A DNA stretch of 64,000 bases from Oscillospiraceae bacterium (lineage in GTDB: Bacteria > Bacillota > Clostridia > Lachnospirales > Lachnospiraceae). The stretch's first letter is position 1. Each line of letters opens with the position of its first letter. Below the pieces are notes generated by a model that had not been told where the DNA came from, made no database searches, and saw only the letters and a program-made list of their open reading frames with translations. Location of the stretch: the NCBI GenBank assembly GCA_021771715.1, contig JAETOO010000018.1, positions 124,001 to 188,000 on the forward strand, read 5' to 3'. Both the position numbers and the translations under genes were made by a program. Of this stretch, positions 35,149-44,344 are shown in pieces.

Positions 35149-36894
35149 ATGAGGCATTTGCAGGCGGCCGGGCAGGAAGCCGGAAAGAAGACAGCGTCAG
35201 GGCAGAGACTGAAGGCGTCGGTGGCGACGAGAAGTCTTCTGCTCTTGATCCTGCTCACCACCATCATCCTGCTGTGCATGGAGGTGGTCAGCCTGTACAA
35301 CATGAACGTCTATCGGCGGCAGACGCTGAAAAACTATGAGAGGTCCATCCAGGACTACTGCGACTTCTGGGATGCGAGGCTGTCGGCGGTGAACAGCTCC
35401 ATAGTCAATCTCATGAACGCGGATAACGGCGGGGACCTGTCCTACTGGACGCTGTGCAACCGAAGGAGCGGCCTCGGGTTCGAGACAAGCAAGGTGATGG
35501 TGCGCGACCGCATGACGGAGATCGCGAAGGAAAGCGGAGAGAACATCATGCTGTTTACCTGCGTGCCGTCCGGAGGCTTGTATGTGAAGTCCATGAATCA
35601 CCTGGTCGGACCCGGAGCGCGGGCGGAGCTCGACCGGGCGCTCCGCAGCTATGTGGAACAGCTTACCAGCAGCAATTCTGTGAAGTGGGCTTATTTCCAA
35701 CATAACGGCATTTCTTATTTTATCAACACGTTCGCGCTCTACGGCGGCTATGTGGGGGCGCTGGTCCCCTGTGAGGATATCCTGGCAGGACTCTTGGAGG
35801 AGAAGGAAGTGATCTGTGAGACCTCCTTCCTGAGCGATGACGGGAAGGTGTTCTGCGCGCTTTACGAGGATGAAAGCGATCAGAGGGAAAAGGTCTATTC
35901 GTTCTCGATTCCGATGGAGCATGTGAGCTGTCAGATCCGGGTCGCCATGCTCGAGAACCGGCTGCTGGCCGGGCAGGGAGTCGCGGCTGCGCTTCTCGTG
36001 GGGACCGTTGTGATCGGCCTGGCGCTGATGGTGTGGAATATCCGCTTCCAGATCTCGCAGGTGCTGGGCCCCTTAAATCAGCTGAAGAGGGCGATGGAGG
36101 AGTTCAGCCGGGGGCGCCTGGAGACCAGGCTGGACGAGAAGAAGCACACAGGGGAGGAGATGAAGATCCTGTTTCGGACCTTCAACAATATGGCGGAGCA
36201 GATCACGGATCTGAAGATCGCGGTCTACGAGGGGCGATTGGAGCAGGAGCGGATTTCGGCCAACTATATGCGGGTGCAGATACAGCCGCATTTTTATACG
36301 AATATTCTGAATCTGATCTATGGCCTTGCACAGTGCAGGGACTACCGGGCAATCCAGAAGCTCTCCATGACAACCGGCGCATATTTCCGGTATCTGATGG
36401 GAGAGAAGGGCACCTTCGTCCGGCTTGGCGAGGAGCTCGCGTGTGTGGAAAATTATATAGAAATCCAGAGGCTGCGGTACGAGGGCTGCTTTGCCTTTTT
36501 CCTCGAGGCGGAGGAAGGGCTTGAGAGGGAGCTCGTGCTCCCGATGGTGCTGCAGACGTTTGTCGGGAACTGCATCAAGCACAACATCTCGCTGGTTCCG
36601 CTGCTCTCGGTCTCCGTCAGGATCTGGAGGGAGGCGGGGGAGCTGTATCTGCGGATCGCGGACAACGGGACCGGGTTTGAGGAGGAGATACTGGGCAAAA
36701 TCGAGCGGGAGGAGGATCTGGGCGCACCGGGAGAGCATATCGGGATTCGGAATGTCCGCGAGCGCATCCGGATGTTCTACGGCGGGAAGGGAAGCGTGAC
36801 GATTGAGAGCGGCAAGGCCGGCTCCGTGGTCACAGTCCGGCTCCCGGAGGTGCTGACAGAGGAGGAGCAGGATGAATATCATATTGGTGGATGA
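35149..36894 (+). CDS. YesM-type sensor histidine kinase
   Basis: A 581-residue membrane sensor kinase. TM1 (about 29-50) and TM2 (about 287-310) flank an extracellular sensor domain. A HAMP region (about 310-365) and the His_kinase domain follow, with Q-I-Q-P-H-F holding the phosphorylated H381. The ATPase domain shows D-N-G-T-G-F and G-I-G/R-N-V-R-E-R. ATG 35149 follows GGGGAGGA. It overlaps its response regulator by 23 bp and sits before a sugar ABC importer, so it probably senses an extracellular oligosaccharide or its binding protein. Confidence 0.88.
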   Translation: MRHLQAAGQEAGKKTASGQRLKASVATRSLLLLILLTTIILLCMEVVSLYNMNVYRRQTLKNYERSIQDYCDFWDARLSAVNSSIVNLMNADNGGDLSYWTLCNRRSGLGFETSKVMVRDRMTEIAKESGENIMLFTCVPSGGLYVKSMNHLVGPGARAELDRALRSYVEQLTSSNSVKWAYFQHNGISYFINTFALYGGYVGALVPCEDILAGLLEEKEVICETSFLSDDGKVFCALYEDESDQREKVYSFSIPMEHVSCQIRVAMLENRLLAGQGVAAALLVGTVVIGLALMVWNIRFQISQVLGPLNQLKRAMEEFSRGRLETRLDEKKHTGEEMKILFRTFNNMAEQITDLKIAVYEGRLEQERISANYMRVQIQPHFYTNILNLIYGLAQCRDYRAIQKLSMTTGAYFRYLMGEKGTFVRLGEELACVENYIEIQRLRYEGCFAFFLEAEEGLERELVLPMVLQTFVGNCIKHNISLVPLLSVSVRIWREAGELYLRIADNGTGFEEEILGKIEREEDLGAPGEHIGIRNVRERIRMFYGGKGSVTIESGKAGSVVTVRLPEVLTEEEQDEYHIGG

Positions 36895-37606
36895 TGAGAC
36901 GGCGATGCTGCAGATCCTCAGGCGCGTGCTCCCCTGGCAGGAGATCGGGATCCGCGAGGTGTACACAGCCAGGAATGCCGGGGAGGCCAAAAAGCTCTTC
37001 TCGGAAAAAGAGATTGACCTCTCCCTGTGTGACATCGAGATGCCCAAGGAGAGCGGGCTGGAGCTGATCCGCTGGGTGCAGGGCCTGTACCCGGACGTGA
37101 TTCACATCATATTGACCGGGCATCCCGACTTCAACTATGCGAGGAGCGCGATCTCCCTGGGCGTGTACGAGTTTTTGCTGAAGCCCGCCGCCTTCGATGA
37201 GCTGGAGCGCGTGCTGCGCGCGGCGGTGGAAAAGCGGAGGGAGGCAGTTTTCGCGGAGCGGCCGGCGCGCGTGACGGGCGGAGAACGGGACGAGGGAGCG
37301 GTCGGTGAGGTGAAGCGCTATCTCGAGGCGCATTTCAATGAGGACATCACGCGGAATGAGATTGAGAAGCTGGTACATCTGAACCGCGATTATATCAACC
37401 GGGAATTTAAGCAGAGCACCGGGTATACGCTGATGGAGTACATTCAGTATTACCGGGTCCGCATGGCCAAAACGTATCTGAGAGAGAGCGACATGACGGT
37501 CTCGGAGATCGGTCTGGCGGTGGGGTACGATTCCCCCGCGTACTTTGCAAAAATCTTCAAGAAGAGGACCGGAATGACGCCGGTGGAGTACCGGCAGGCT
37601 CGCTGA
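36872..37606 (+). CDS. YesN-type response regulator with AraC DNA-binding domain
   Basis: A 244-residue activator. The receiver domain (about 1-120) has the acidic pair at D8/D9 (as D-D-E), phospho-acceptor D54 in L-C-D-I-E-M-P and K104. A short linker leads to an AraC-type double helix-turn-helix (about 140-240). This is compact for YesN proteins, which are often near 500 residues. The start lies inside the kinase gene behind GAGGAGGAG. Two direct repeats beside the promoter of the next gene are likely binding sites. Confidence 0.88.
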   Translation: MNIILVDDETAMLQILRRVLPWQEIGIREVYTARNAGEAKKLFSEKEIDLSLCDIEMPKESGLELIRWVQGLYPDVIHIILTGHPDFNYARSAISLGVYEFLLKPAAFDELERVLRAAVEKRREAVFAERPARVTGGERDEGAVGEVKRYLEAHFNEDITRNEIEKLVHLNRDYINREFKQSTGYTLMEYIQYYRVRMAKTYLRESDMTVSEIGLAVGYDSPAYFAKIFKKRTGMTPVEYRQAR

Positions 37607-37621
37607 GGCGGCTGCTAAAAA

Positions 37622-37702
37622 GTCTGTTTTGTTATAGGATGGGTCTGTTTTGCAATTGGAATCGGAGGGCAGAACCGATAAAATGAGAGCATCAAAACAG
37701 AC
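37622..37702 (+). promoter_or_regulatory. Promoter with paired GTCTGTTTTG activator sites
   Basis: GTCTGTTTTG occurs at 37622-37631 and 37643-37652, starts 21 bp apart, that is two helical turns. The second copy ends just before TTGGAA (37656-37661), which is followed by a 17-bp spacer and TAAAAT (37679-37684). A third, inverted copy (CAAAACAGAC) lies at 37693-37702 in the leader. The layout is that of an AraC-type activator touching RNA polymerase. Confidence 0.7.
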
Positions 37703-37731
37703 GGACAGTCGGAAAGGCGAGGTAAAAAAGT

Positions 37732-39228
37732 ATGAAGAAGAGATGGGTAAAGACGGCATCCTGGCTGCTTGCGGCATCGACGGTATTTGGCTGCTGTATG
37801 ACCGGCATGGCGGAGGAGGCAGCTGCAGATCCGATCCTGAAGGACGGGGAGATGACATCCCTGCGCGTGGTGTTTCCGGGAGGAACCTCCTCGCCGGCAT
37901 CGCTGGAGGCTGTGGAGGAGCGGCTCAATGAGATCATTGCGCCGTACATGGATGCGACGGTGGACCTTGAGATTCTCGAGTGGGGCGTGTTCAGCGACCA
38001 GCAGAATCTGATGCTCTCCTCCGGGGAGGATGTCGCGCTGATGTTTACCTTTACTTCCTCAAGAAATTATGCGGCGTCGAATCAGGTCAGGGACATCACG
38101 GAGCTGTGCGAGACGTACGCGGGGGATGCGGTGGAGGCATTTGGCCGCTACATGGACGCCTGCCGGATCGACGGCAAGCTGTACGGTCTGCCGACCTTCC
38201 ACGAGTATACGAAGGACAGCGGCCTGATCTGCAGGACCGATATCCTGGAGGAGCTTGGGATCGATCCTGAGACGGTCACATCGTGGGAGGACATCGAGGC
38301 GGTGCTGGCTAAGGTGAAGGAGGCTCATCCGGAAATGAACGTGCTCAGCCCGGTCGAGGTGGGCTCCGGAATCCTGGACTACTACAATGAGGGCAAGTTT
38401 GACGTGCTGACGGACGGCATCGGGGTCCGCATGGATGCAGATACGGCGGAGGTCGTCAACATGTACGATACGCCGGAATTCATGGAGCTGGCGAAGCTGG
38501 CCTACGACTGGAACCAGAAGGGATATTTCATGGCGGACGCCACGACCGTCACAGATACGAGACAGGATCTGCTGGCAGCGGGCAGCACGTTCGGCTACAT
38601 CGGACAGATTCATCCGGGAACCGCGACGCAGGAGCTGAAAAATTCCGGCGTTCCGGTGACGACGATCACGGTGGGCAGCCGCGCGCTCACGACGGGCAAC
38701 GTCAATTTCGCACAGTACATGGTGCCGACGGCATGCCAGACCCCGGAGAAGGCGGTCAAGCTTCTGGATCTGATGCTCACGGACAGCGAGATCGCGAACC
38801 TGCTGATGTACGGAGTGGAAGGAACCGACTATGTGGTCAAGGATGAGGCGAACGCGATTGTCGGATATCCGGAGGGCGTGGACAGCTCGTCCGTCGGCTG
38901 GAACAACGAGACCTGGCTGGCAGGAAACGGCGCGCTGGCGTACGTGTGGGAATCGGACGAGCCGGGGCTCTGGGACAGGTACCAGGAGTTTAATGACAGC
39001 GCGAAGTTGTCTCCGGTCTATGGCTTCACCTTCAACACGGAGAATGTAAAGACAGAGATCACGGCGATCTCCAATGTCATCAAAAAGTACAAGGCGGTCA
39101 TCTGCGCCGGATACTCGGAGCCCGAGGAGGCGGTCGCGCAGATGGTGGACGAGCTGAATGATTCCGGAATCGAGAATGTCATCGCAGAGGCGAAGGCTCA
39201 GATTGAGAGCTGGCAGGCTGCGAAGTAG
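37732..39228 (+). CDS. Sugar-binding protein of the second ABC importer
   Basis: A 498-residue extracellular binding protein. The signal peptide covers about 1-27; V-F-G-C-C could serve as an imperfect lipobox, otherwise cleavage after G-M-A is possible. The mature domain begins with L-R-V-V-F-P-G-G. The gene lies directly after the YesM/YesN pair, and the promoter carries likely YesN sites. The terminator-like hairpin behind it probably lets only part of transcription continue into the permeases. The substrate is an oligosaccharide, identity unknown. Confidence 0.87.
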   Translation: MKKRWVKTASWLLAASTVFGCCMTGMAEEAAADPILKDGEMTSLRVVFPGGTSSPASLEAVEERLNEIIAPYMDATVDLEILEWGVFSDQQNLMLSSGEDVALMFTFTSSRNYAASNQVRDITELCETYAGDAVEAFGRYMDACRIDGKLYGLPTFHEYTKDSGLICRTDILEELGIDPETVTSWEDIEAVLAKVKEAHPEMNVLSPVEVGSGILDYYNEGKFDVLTDGIGVRMDADTAEVVNMYDTPEFMELAKLAYDWNQKGYFMADATTVTDTRQDLLAAGSTFGYIGQIHPGTATQELKNSGVPVTTITVGSRALTTGNVNFAQYMVPTACQTPEKAVKLLDLMLTDSEIANLLMYGVEGTDYVVKDEANAIVGYPEGVDSSSVGWNNETWLAGNGALAYVWESDEPGLWDRYQEFNDSAKLSPVYGFTFNTENVKTEITAISNVIKKYKAVICAGYSEPEEAVAQMVDELNDSGIENVIAEAKAQIESWQAAK

Positions 39229-39269
39229 AGAGGGGTAGCCGCAAAGAGACTGCGGAAAACGGAAAAGGT

Positions 39270-39321
39270 GGGGCGCTGCAGAACGGCGAATGCTGCAAAT
39301 GGTCTGCGGCGCTCCCTTTTT
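39270..39321 (+). terminator. Attenuating stem-loop between binding protein and permeases
   Basis: GGGGCGCTGCAGA (39270-39282) pairs imperfectly with TCTGCGGCGCTCCC (39303-39316), followed by TTTTT. Partial termination here would give more binding protein than permease. Confidence 0.65.
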
Positions 39322-39371
39322 GACCCTAAAACAGATTTAAGCGCCGCAAAAAAGAAAGAGGAGATGGTCAT

Positions 39372-40286
39372 ATGAAGACGAAGCAGACCCAGATCAGAAA
39401 CTATTGGCCGATCTATGTCATGCTGCTGCCGGGGTTTCTGTACCTGCTGATCAATAATTATATCCCGATGGCGGGGATTATCATCGCGTTTAAAAATGTC
39501 GATTTCGCAAAGGGAATCCTGAGAAGCGACTGGGCGGGCTTTGCGAATTTCGAGTATCTGTTTAAGACGCCGGATGCGTTCCGGATCACGCGCAACACGC
39601 TGCTCTACAATTTTACCTTTATCGCGGTCAATCTGGTGATCGGTGTCCTGCTGGCGATCCTGCTCAGTGAGATCAGAAACCGGATGGCAGTCAAGGTCTA
39701 CCAGACGGTGATTCTGCTGCCTTACATGATCTCGATCGTGATTGTGAGTTACCTGTCGTATGCGTTTCTCGCGAGCGATACCGGTCTCATCAACGGGATT
39801 CGGACCTCGCTGGGGCAAAGCAAGATTTCCTGGTACACGACGGAAGCGTATTGGCCCGTGATCCTGGTGGTCGTCAACTGCTGGAAGAATGTGGGATACG
39901 GCGCGATCGTCTATCTCGCCTCGATTCTCGGGATCGACCGGACGCTGTACGAGGCGGCTGCGGTGGACGGGATCTCAAAGCTGCAGTCCATCCGCTATAT
40001 CACGCTTCCGATGATCCGCCCGACGGTCATCACGATGGTGCTTCTGAATGTAGGGCGCATTTTTTATTCCGATTTCGGCCTGTTCTACCAGGTGCCGATG
40101 AACTCCGGGGCGCTCTTGAACGTGACGAATACGATTGACACGTATGTGTACCGGGGCCTGATCACGCTGGGAGACATCGGGATGTCCTCGGCGGCGGGCG
40201 TGTATCAGTCGATTGTGGGATTTGTGCTGATCCTGCTGGCAAACTGGCTGACCAGAAGGTACAGCGCAGAGAATGCACTGTTTTGA
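39372..40286 (+). CDS. Sugar ABC permease, LplB type
   Basis: A 304-residue permease with six membrane segments. The EAA loop E-A-A-A-V-D-G-I-S-K-L-Q-S-I lies near 196-209. The ATG at 39372 follows AGAGGAGATGG. It forms the inner-membrane channel with the next gene; the ATPase must come from elsewhere in the genome. Confidence 0.88.
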   Translation: MKTKQTQIRNYWPIYVMLLPGFLYLLINNYIPMAGIIIAFKNVDFAKGILRSDWAGFANFEYLFKTPDAFRITRNTLLYNFTFIAVNLVIGVLLAILLSEIRNRMAVKVYQTVILLPYMISIVIVSYLSYAFLASDTGLINGIRTSLGQSKISWYTTEAYWPVILVVVNCWKNVGYGAIVYLASILGIDRTLYEAAAVDGISKLQSIRYITLPMIRPTVITMVLLNVGRIFYSDFGLFYQVPMNSGALLNVTNTIDTYVYRGLITLGDIGMSSAAGVYQSIVGFVLILLANWLTRRYSAENALF

Positions 40287-40298
40287 GGAGGCGAAGAG

Positions 40299-41189
40299 AT
40301 GTACCGAAAGGAACGAAAATTTCAGATCGTATGTAACGGAATCATGACGGCAGTCACGGTGGTCACGCTGCTGCCGCTGATCCTGCTGTTTATCTCCTCC
40401 TTCACGGAGAATACGGATATTACGCTGTACGGGTACTCCTTTTTTCCGAAACATCTGAGTTTGTCGGCGTACGCGTATATCTGGAAGGAGCGGATGCAGA
40501 TTTTCCGGGCATATTTTGTGACCGTTTTTGTGACAGCGGTGGGGACTGTGACAGGGCTGTTCCTCTCGATTCTGTATGCGTATGCGCTGTCACGGCCGCA
40601 TTTTCCCGGGAAAAAGTTTTTTTCCTTTTACGTGCTGTTTACGATGCTGTTCAACGGCGGGCTGGTGCCGACCTACATCATGTATACGCGGTATCTGCAC
40701 CTGAAAAACACGGTCGCGGCGCTGATTATCCCGTCTCTGCTGATGAACGCGTTTCATGTGCTGCTGATCCGGAGCTATTTCCAGAACAACGTGCCGCAGT
40801 CGCTGATCGAGGCGGCGAAGATCGACGGGGCGAGTGAATTTGCAGTGGTGTGGAAGGTCGTCGTGCCGGTGAGCAAGCCGATCATCGCGACGATTGGGCT
40901 GTTCATCGGAGTCGCCTACTGGAACGACTGGATGAACGGTCTGTACTATGTGACGGATGTAAAGCTGTACAGCATTCAGCAGATTCTGAACAATATGCTC
41001 AAAAATATCGAGTACCTGTCGAAAAACGCCTCCTCTATGGGAAAATCGACCAGCCTTGCCGGGACGCTGCCCGCCGCGACCGTGCGGATGGCGATCGCGG
41101 TGATCGGACTGCTGCCGATTCTGGTGATCTATCCGATGGTACAGAAATATTTTGTGAAGGGGATTGCGCTGGGAGCGGTGAAGGAGTAG
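40299..41189 (+). CDS. Sugar ABC permease, LplC/YtcP type
   Basis: A 296-residue permease with six membrane segments, EAA loop E-A-A-K-I-D-G-A-S-E-F-A-V near 171-183 and the usual end K-G-I-A-L-G-A-V-K-E. RBS TGAGGAGGCG; 12 bp after the first permease. The GH3 gene follows within about 70 bp and is probably in the same operon. Confidence 0.88.
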   Translation: MYRKERKFQIVCNGIMTAVTVVTLLPLILLFISSFTENTDITLYGYSFFPKHLSLSAYAYIWKERMQIFRAYFVTVFVTAVGTVTGLFLSILYAYALSRPHFPGKKFFSFYVLFTMLFNGGLVPTYIMYTRYLHLKNTVAALIIPSLLMNAFHVLLIRSYFQNNVPQSLIEAAKIDGASEFAVVWKVVVPVSKPIIATIGLFIGVAYWNDWMNGLYYVTDVKLYSIQQILNNMLKNIEYLSKNASSMGKSTSLAGTLPAATVRMAIAVIGLLPILVIYPMVQKYFVKGIALGAVKE

Positions 41190-41260
41190 AATGACCGGCA
41201 GATATGCGGGAGATAGAGGAAGCGAGCAGGAGAAGAAGTCGATTGGGAAGGAGAGAGGAT

Positions 41261-44041
41261 ATGACGGAGAAAAAAACTCTGGCGCAGAATGGAGACATAC
41301 AGGCCCAAGAAGAGGAAAAGCCGGTGGAGCAGGCAGGAATTCGCGCGGACGAGGAGAGATACCGTGACCCGGGCGCTTCCCCGGACGTGCGCGCGCGGGA
41401 TCTTCTGGCGCGGATGACGTGGGAGGAGAAGCTGGCGCAGCTTGTAGGGTACAATGAGGCGGTATGGTCGGCGGATGACTTTGACCGCGACTATCCGCTG
41501 GGAGCGGGGCAGGTCTCTTTTTTCGGGGGAATGGAGAAACAGGATATCTGTGAGGCGGCGAGGTGGCAGCGTGAGCTGCAGGAGCGGATTATGGAGCGGA
41601 GCAGGTTCCGGATCCCGGCGCTCTTCCATGTGGAGACGCTGTGCGGCGTCATGCTGCCGCAGGCGACGAGCCTTCCGAGCGGGATCGGGCAGGCGGCGAC
41701 GTTTGACCCGGAGCACCAGGAGCGGGTGATGCGCATGGTCGGCAGACAGGCGCGCGCGGCCGGGGCCACGCAGGGATTTTCGCCGGTGCTGGATGTGTCG
41801 CGTGACTCCCGATTTGGCCGCCAGGGGGAGACGGGCGGCGAGGACCCGACGCTGATCGCGGCTATGGGGTGTGCCAGCGTCCGGGGACTGCAGCAGGACG
41901 GCGAGTTCGCGCACGGCGTCCTGGCGACCGCGAAGCATTTTCTGGGCTATCACGGTGCACAGGGAGGAATCCACGCGGCGGCCTGCGATATCCCGGAGCG
42001 GCTGTTGCGGGAGGTCTACGCGAAGCCGTTTCAGGCGGCGGTCACGGAGGCGGATATGCGGGGGATCATGCCGTGCTACGGGTCGGTGAACGGTGAGCCG
42101 GTCTCCGGGTCCGGGCAGATCCTCCGCGGGCTGCTGCGCGAGGAGATGGGCTTTGACGGGCTGACGGTGTCCGACTACTGTGCGGTGCAGGAGATCTGCG
42201 AGCGGCAGTGCGCGGCGGAGAGTCTGGCGGAGGCGGGAAAGAGGGCGCTGCTTGCCGGCATGCAGCAGGAGCTGCCGTCCGGGAACTGCTTTTTGCCGGA
42301 AACGCTGGAGGTGTACCGGGATGAGGCCGCCGTCTGTCAGGCTGTCGACGAGGCCGTCGCAGAGATTCTGGAAGAGAAATTCCGGGTGGGGCTGTTTGAG
42401 AATCCGTATGCGGCAGCGGAGGACGAGCTGCGGGAGCTTTACGGGCGGCCCGAAAATCAGGAGCTCACATACCGGTCGGCGCTGGAGTCTCTGGTTCTGG
42501 TCAAAAATGATGGAGTGCTGCCGCTGAAGCGCCGGGCGCAGAAGATCGCGGTGATCGGCTACCACGCAGGCGCGACGCGCGCGCTGTACGGAGGCTACAC
42601 GTATATGTCGATGACGGAGAGCGTTCTCGGCGCGAAAACCACGATGGCAGGTGTGGGACAGCCGGACAGCAAGAAAGTCCCGAGCACAGCTTGGATCGAC
42701 GGCAAGGAGAAAGCGAAGCCGGATGACAAGCGTATGGCTCAGTGCGCGGCGCAGGCAGACGACGGGAAGAACATGCAATCCGGCGGCAATCCGGCGGTGT
42801 GGAGCGGCAGCATCGTGGAGCGGGAGCATCCCGATGCGGAGCGGCTGGCGAAGGAGCTGGCGCCGGGAGGAAAGAACCTTCTGGAGGCGCTGCGGGAGAC
42901 GGGCGGGGAGGTTTCGTTTACGTATACCTTCGGCTATCCGTATGCCGGGGACGACTGCAGCGGCCATGAGGAGGCCCTGGCGGCAGCGAGGGAGGCGGAT
43001 CTCCTTCTGCTGACGGTCGGAGGCAAATACGGGACGGGCACGACGGCCTCGATGGGAGAAGGGATCGACGGGACGGACATCAATCTCCCGTGTTGCCAGG
43101 AGCGCCTGATTGAAAAGCTGGCAGGACTTGGGAAGCCGATGGTGCTGGTACATTTCGGCGGCAGGCCGATCTCAAGCGACGCGGCGGATCAGTATGCGGA
43201 CGCAATTTTGGAGGCCTGGAACCCGGGAGAGAAGGGGGCGGAGGCAATCGCGCATACGCTGTTCGGCGACTACAATCCGGCGGGGCGGATGCCGGTGACG
43301 ACGGCGTACTGCGCGGGGCAGATTCCGGTCTACTACAACCATCCGAACGGATCGTCGTACCATCAGGGAACGGTGAGCGCGTTCCGGCAGTATGTAGACT
43401 GCCCGCATGAGCCGAGGTACTATTTCGGACACGGGCTGTCCTACACGCAGTTTGACTACAGCAATCTGCGGGTCTCGATGAAGGATGCGGATACTATCGC
43501 AAAAGAGGACTCCGGGAGCGCAGAAAAGAGCAGGGGCGCATTCGGAGCTGAAGGAAAGAAGGGGAGCAGAGAGGTCGGAAGAGAGCCCGTGGCGGTGGGC
43601 AAAGAAGCCGGAGGAGAGTCTGCGGTGACGGGCAAAGAGGCCGGAGGAGAGCCCACGGTGGCAGGCAAAGAGACAGGAGGAGAGCCTGCGGTGCGGATCG
43701 AGCTGGAGATTCAGAACACTGGCGGAATGGACGGGGATGAGGTCGTACAGCTGTATGTGCGCGACGAGCGGGCGAGCATGGTGCGTCCCGTCATGGAGCT
43801 GGCAGGCTTTCGCCGGATTCATCTGAGACAGGGCGAAAAGAAGTCGGTTGCCTTTGTGATGAGGCTCAGCCAGCTGGCCTTCCTGGATCAGGAGATGCGC
43901 TGGAAGGTCGAGGCAGGCAGGTTTGAGGTGCTGGTGGGAGCGTCGGCGAAGGACATCCGCCTGCGCGGCGAATTTACAGTTGAGGAGAGCTTTTGGGTCG
44001 ACGGAAAGAAGAGGGGCTTTTTCGCAGAAACCATAGTGTGA
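41261..44041 (+). CDS. GH3-family beta-glycosidase with internal 11-residue repeats
   Basis: A 926-residue enzyme removing beta-linked xylose or glucose. The (beta/alpha)8 domain holds K-H-F-L-G-Y-H and the nucleophile motif T-V-S-D-Y (D305). The alpha/beta sandwich has S-L/V-L-V-K-N-D-G-V-L-P-L and later G-P/K-Y-G-T-G-T. A fibronectin-III-like domain ends the protein. Its first part is interrupted by a charged insert (about 755-812) with three copies of an 11-residue unit such as V-T-G-K-E-A-G-G-E-P-T. The ATG at 41261 follows GGAGAGGA. The N-terminal 50 residues are charged and not conserved-looking. Beta-xylosidase is favoured by context, beta-glucosidase is possible. Confidence 0.85.
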   Translation: MTEKKTLAQNGDIQAQEEEKPVEQAGIRADEERYRDPGASPDVRARDLLARMTWEEKLAQLVGYNEAVWSADDFDRDYPLGAGQVSFFGGMEKQDICEAARWQRELQERIMERSRFRIPALFHVETLCGVMLPQATSLPSGIGQAATFDPEHQERVMRMVGRQARAAGATQGFSPVLDVSRDSRFGRQGETGGEDPTLIAAMGCASVRGLQQDGEFAHGVLATAKHFLGYHGAQGGIHAAACDIPERLLREVYAKPFQAAVTEADMRGIMPCYGSVNGEPVSGSGQILRGLLREEMGFDGLTVSDYCAVQEICERQCAAESLAEAGKRALLAGMQQELPSGNCFLPETLEVYRDEAAVCQAVDEAVAEILEEKFRVGLFENPYAAAEDELRELYGRPENQELTYRSALESLVLVKNDGVLPLKRRAQKIAVIGYHAGATRALYGGYTYMSMTESVLGAKTTMAGVGQPDSKKVPSTAWIDGKEKAKPDDKRMAQCAAQADDGKNMQSGGNPAVWSGSIVEREHPDAERLAKELAPGGKNLLEALRETGGEVSFTYTFGYPYAGDDCSGHEEALAAAREADLLLLTVGGKYGTGTTASMGEGIDGTDINLPCCQERLIEKLAGLGKPMVLVHFGGRPISSDAADQYADAILEAWNPGEKGAEAIAHTLFGDYNPAGRMPVTTAYCAGQIPVYYNHPNGSSYHQGTVSAFRQYVDCPHEPRYYFGHGLSYTQFDYSNLRVSMKDADTIAKEDSGSAEKSRGAFGAEGKKGSREVGREPVAVGKEAGGESAVTGKEAGGEPTVAGKETGGEPAVRIELEIQNTGGMDGDEVVQLYVRDERASMVRPVMELAGFRRIHLRQGEKKSVAFVMRLSQLAFLDQEMRWKVEAGRFEVLVGASAKDIRLRGEFTVEESFWVDGKKRGFFAETIV

Positions 44042-44101
44042 CACGTGTTGTGAAACGGCAGCCGGAGTGTTTGTCTTGTGGGACATCATCCCGGCTGTTG
44101 C

Positions 44102-44228
44102 TGTTCACGGCTTTGCTGTCCGTGAACAATAACATGTTTCGGGACAGCGGCTGCGCGAACAGTAACCGCTGGCTGCCTTTGAGCGACCGCAGATTTCTGT
44201 GGAAAAACGGCGGGAAGCCTGCTATACT
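44102..44228 (+). promoter_or_regulatory. Palindrome and weak promoter before the second GH112
   Basis: The 303-bp spacer 44042-44344 holds no gene. TGTTCACGG (44102-44110) and CCGTGAACA (44120-44128) form a perfect 9-bp inverted repeat, either an operator or a transcript-end hairpin. TATACT at 44223-44228 with a poor -35 (TGGAAA at 44200) may drive the next gene. Confidence 0.4.
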
Positions 44229-44344
44229 GGACATAGAAATAGTTGGGACAGCTCCTGCGAGGGGCCGTCCGCCGTGTATCTGCGCCGGGGCGGAGTGGGA
44301 CTGCGTGGCGCATGGATTCTGAGGATGTAAAGGAGGGGTTTCGT

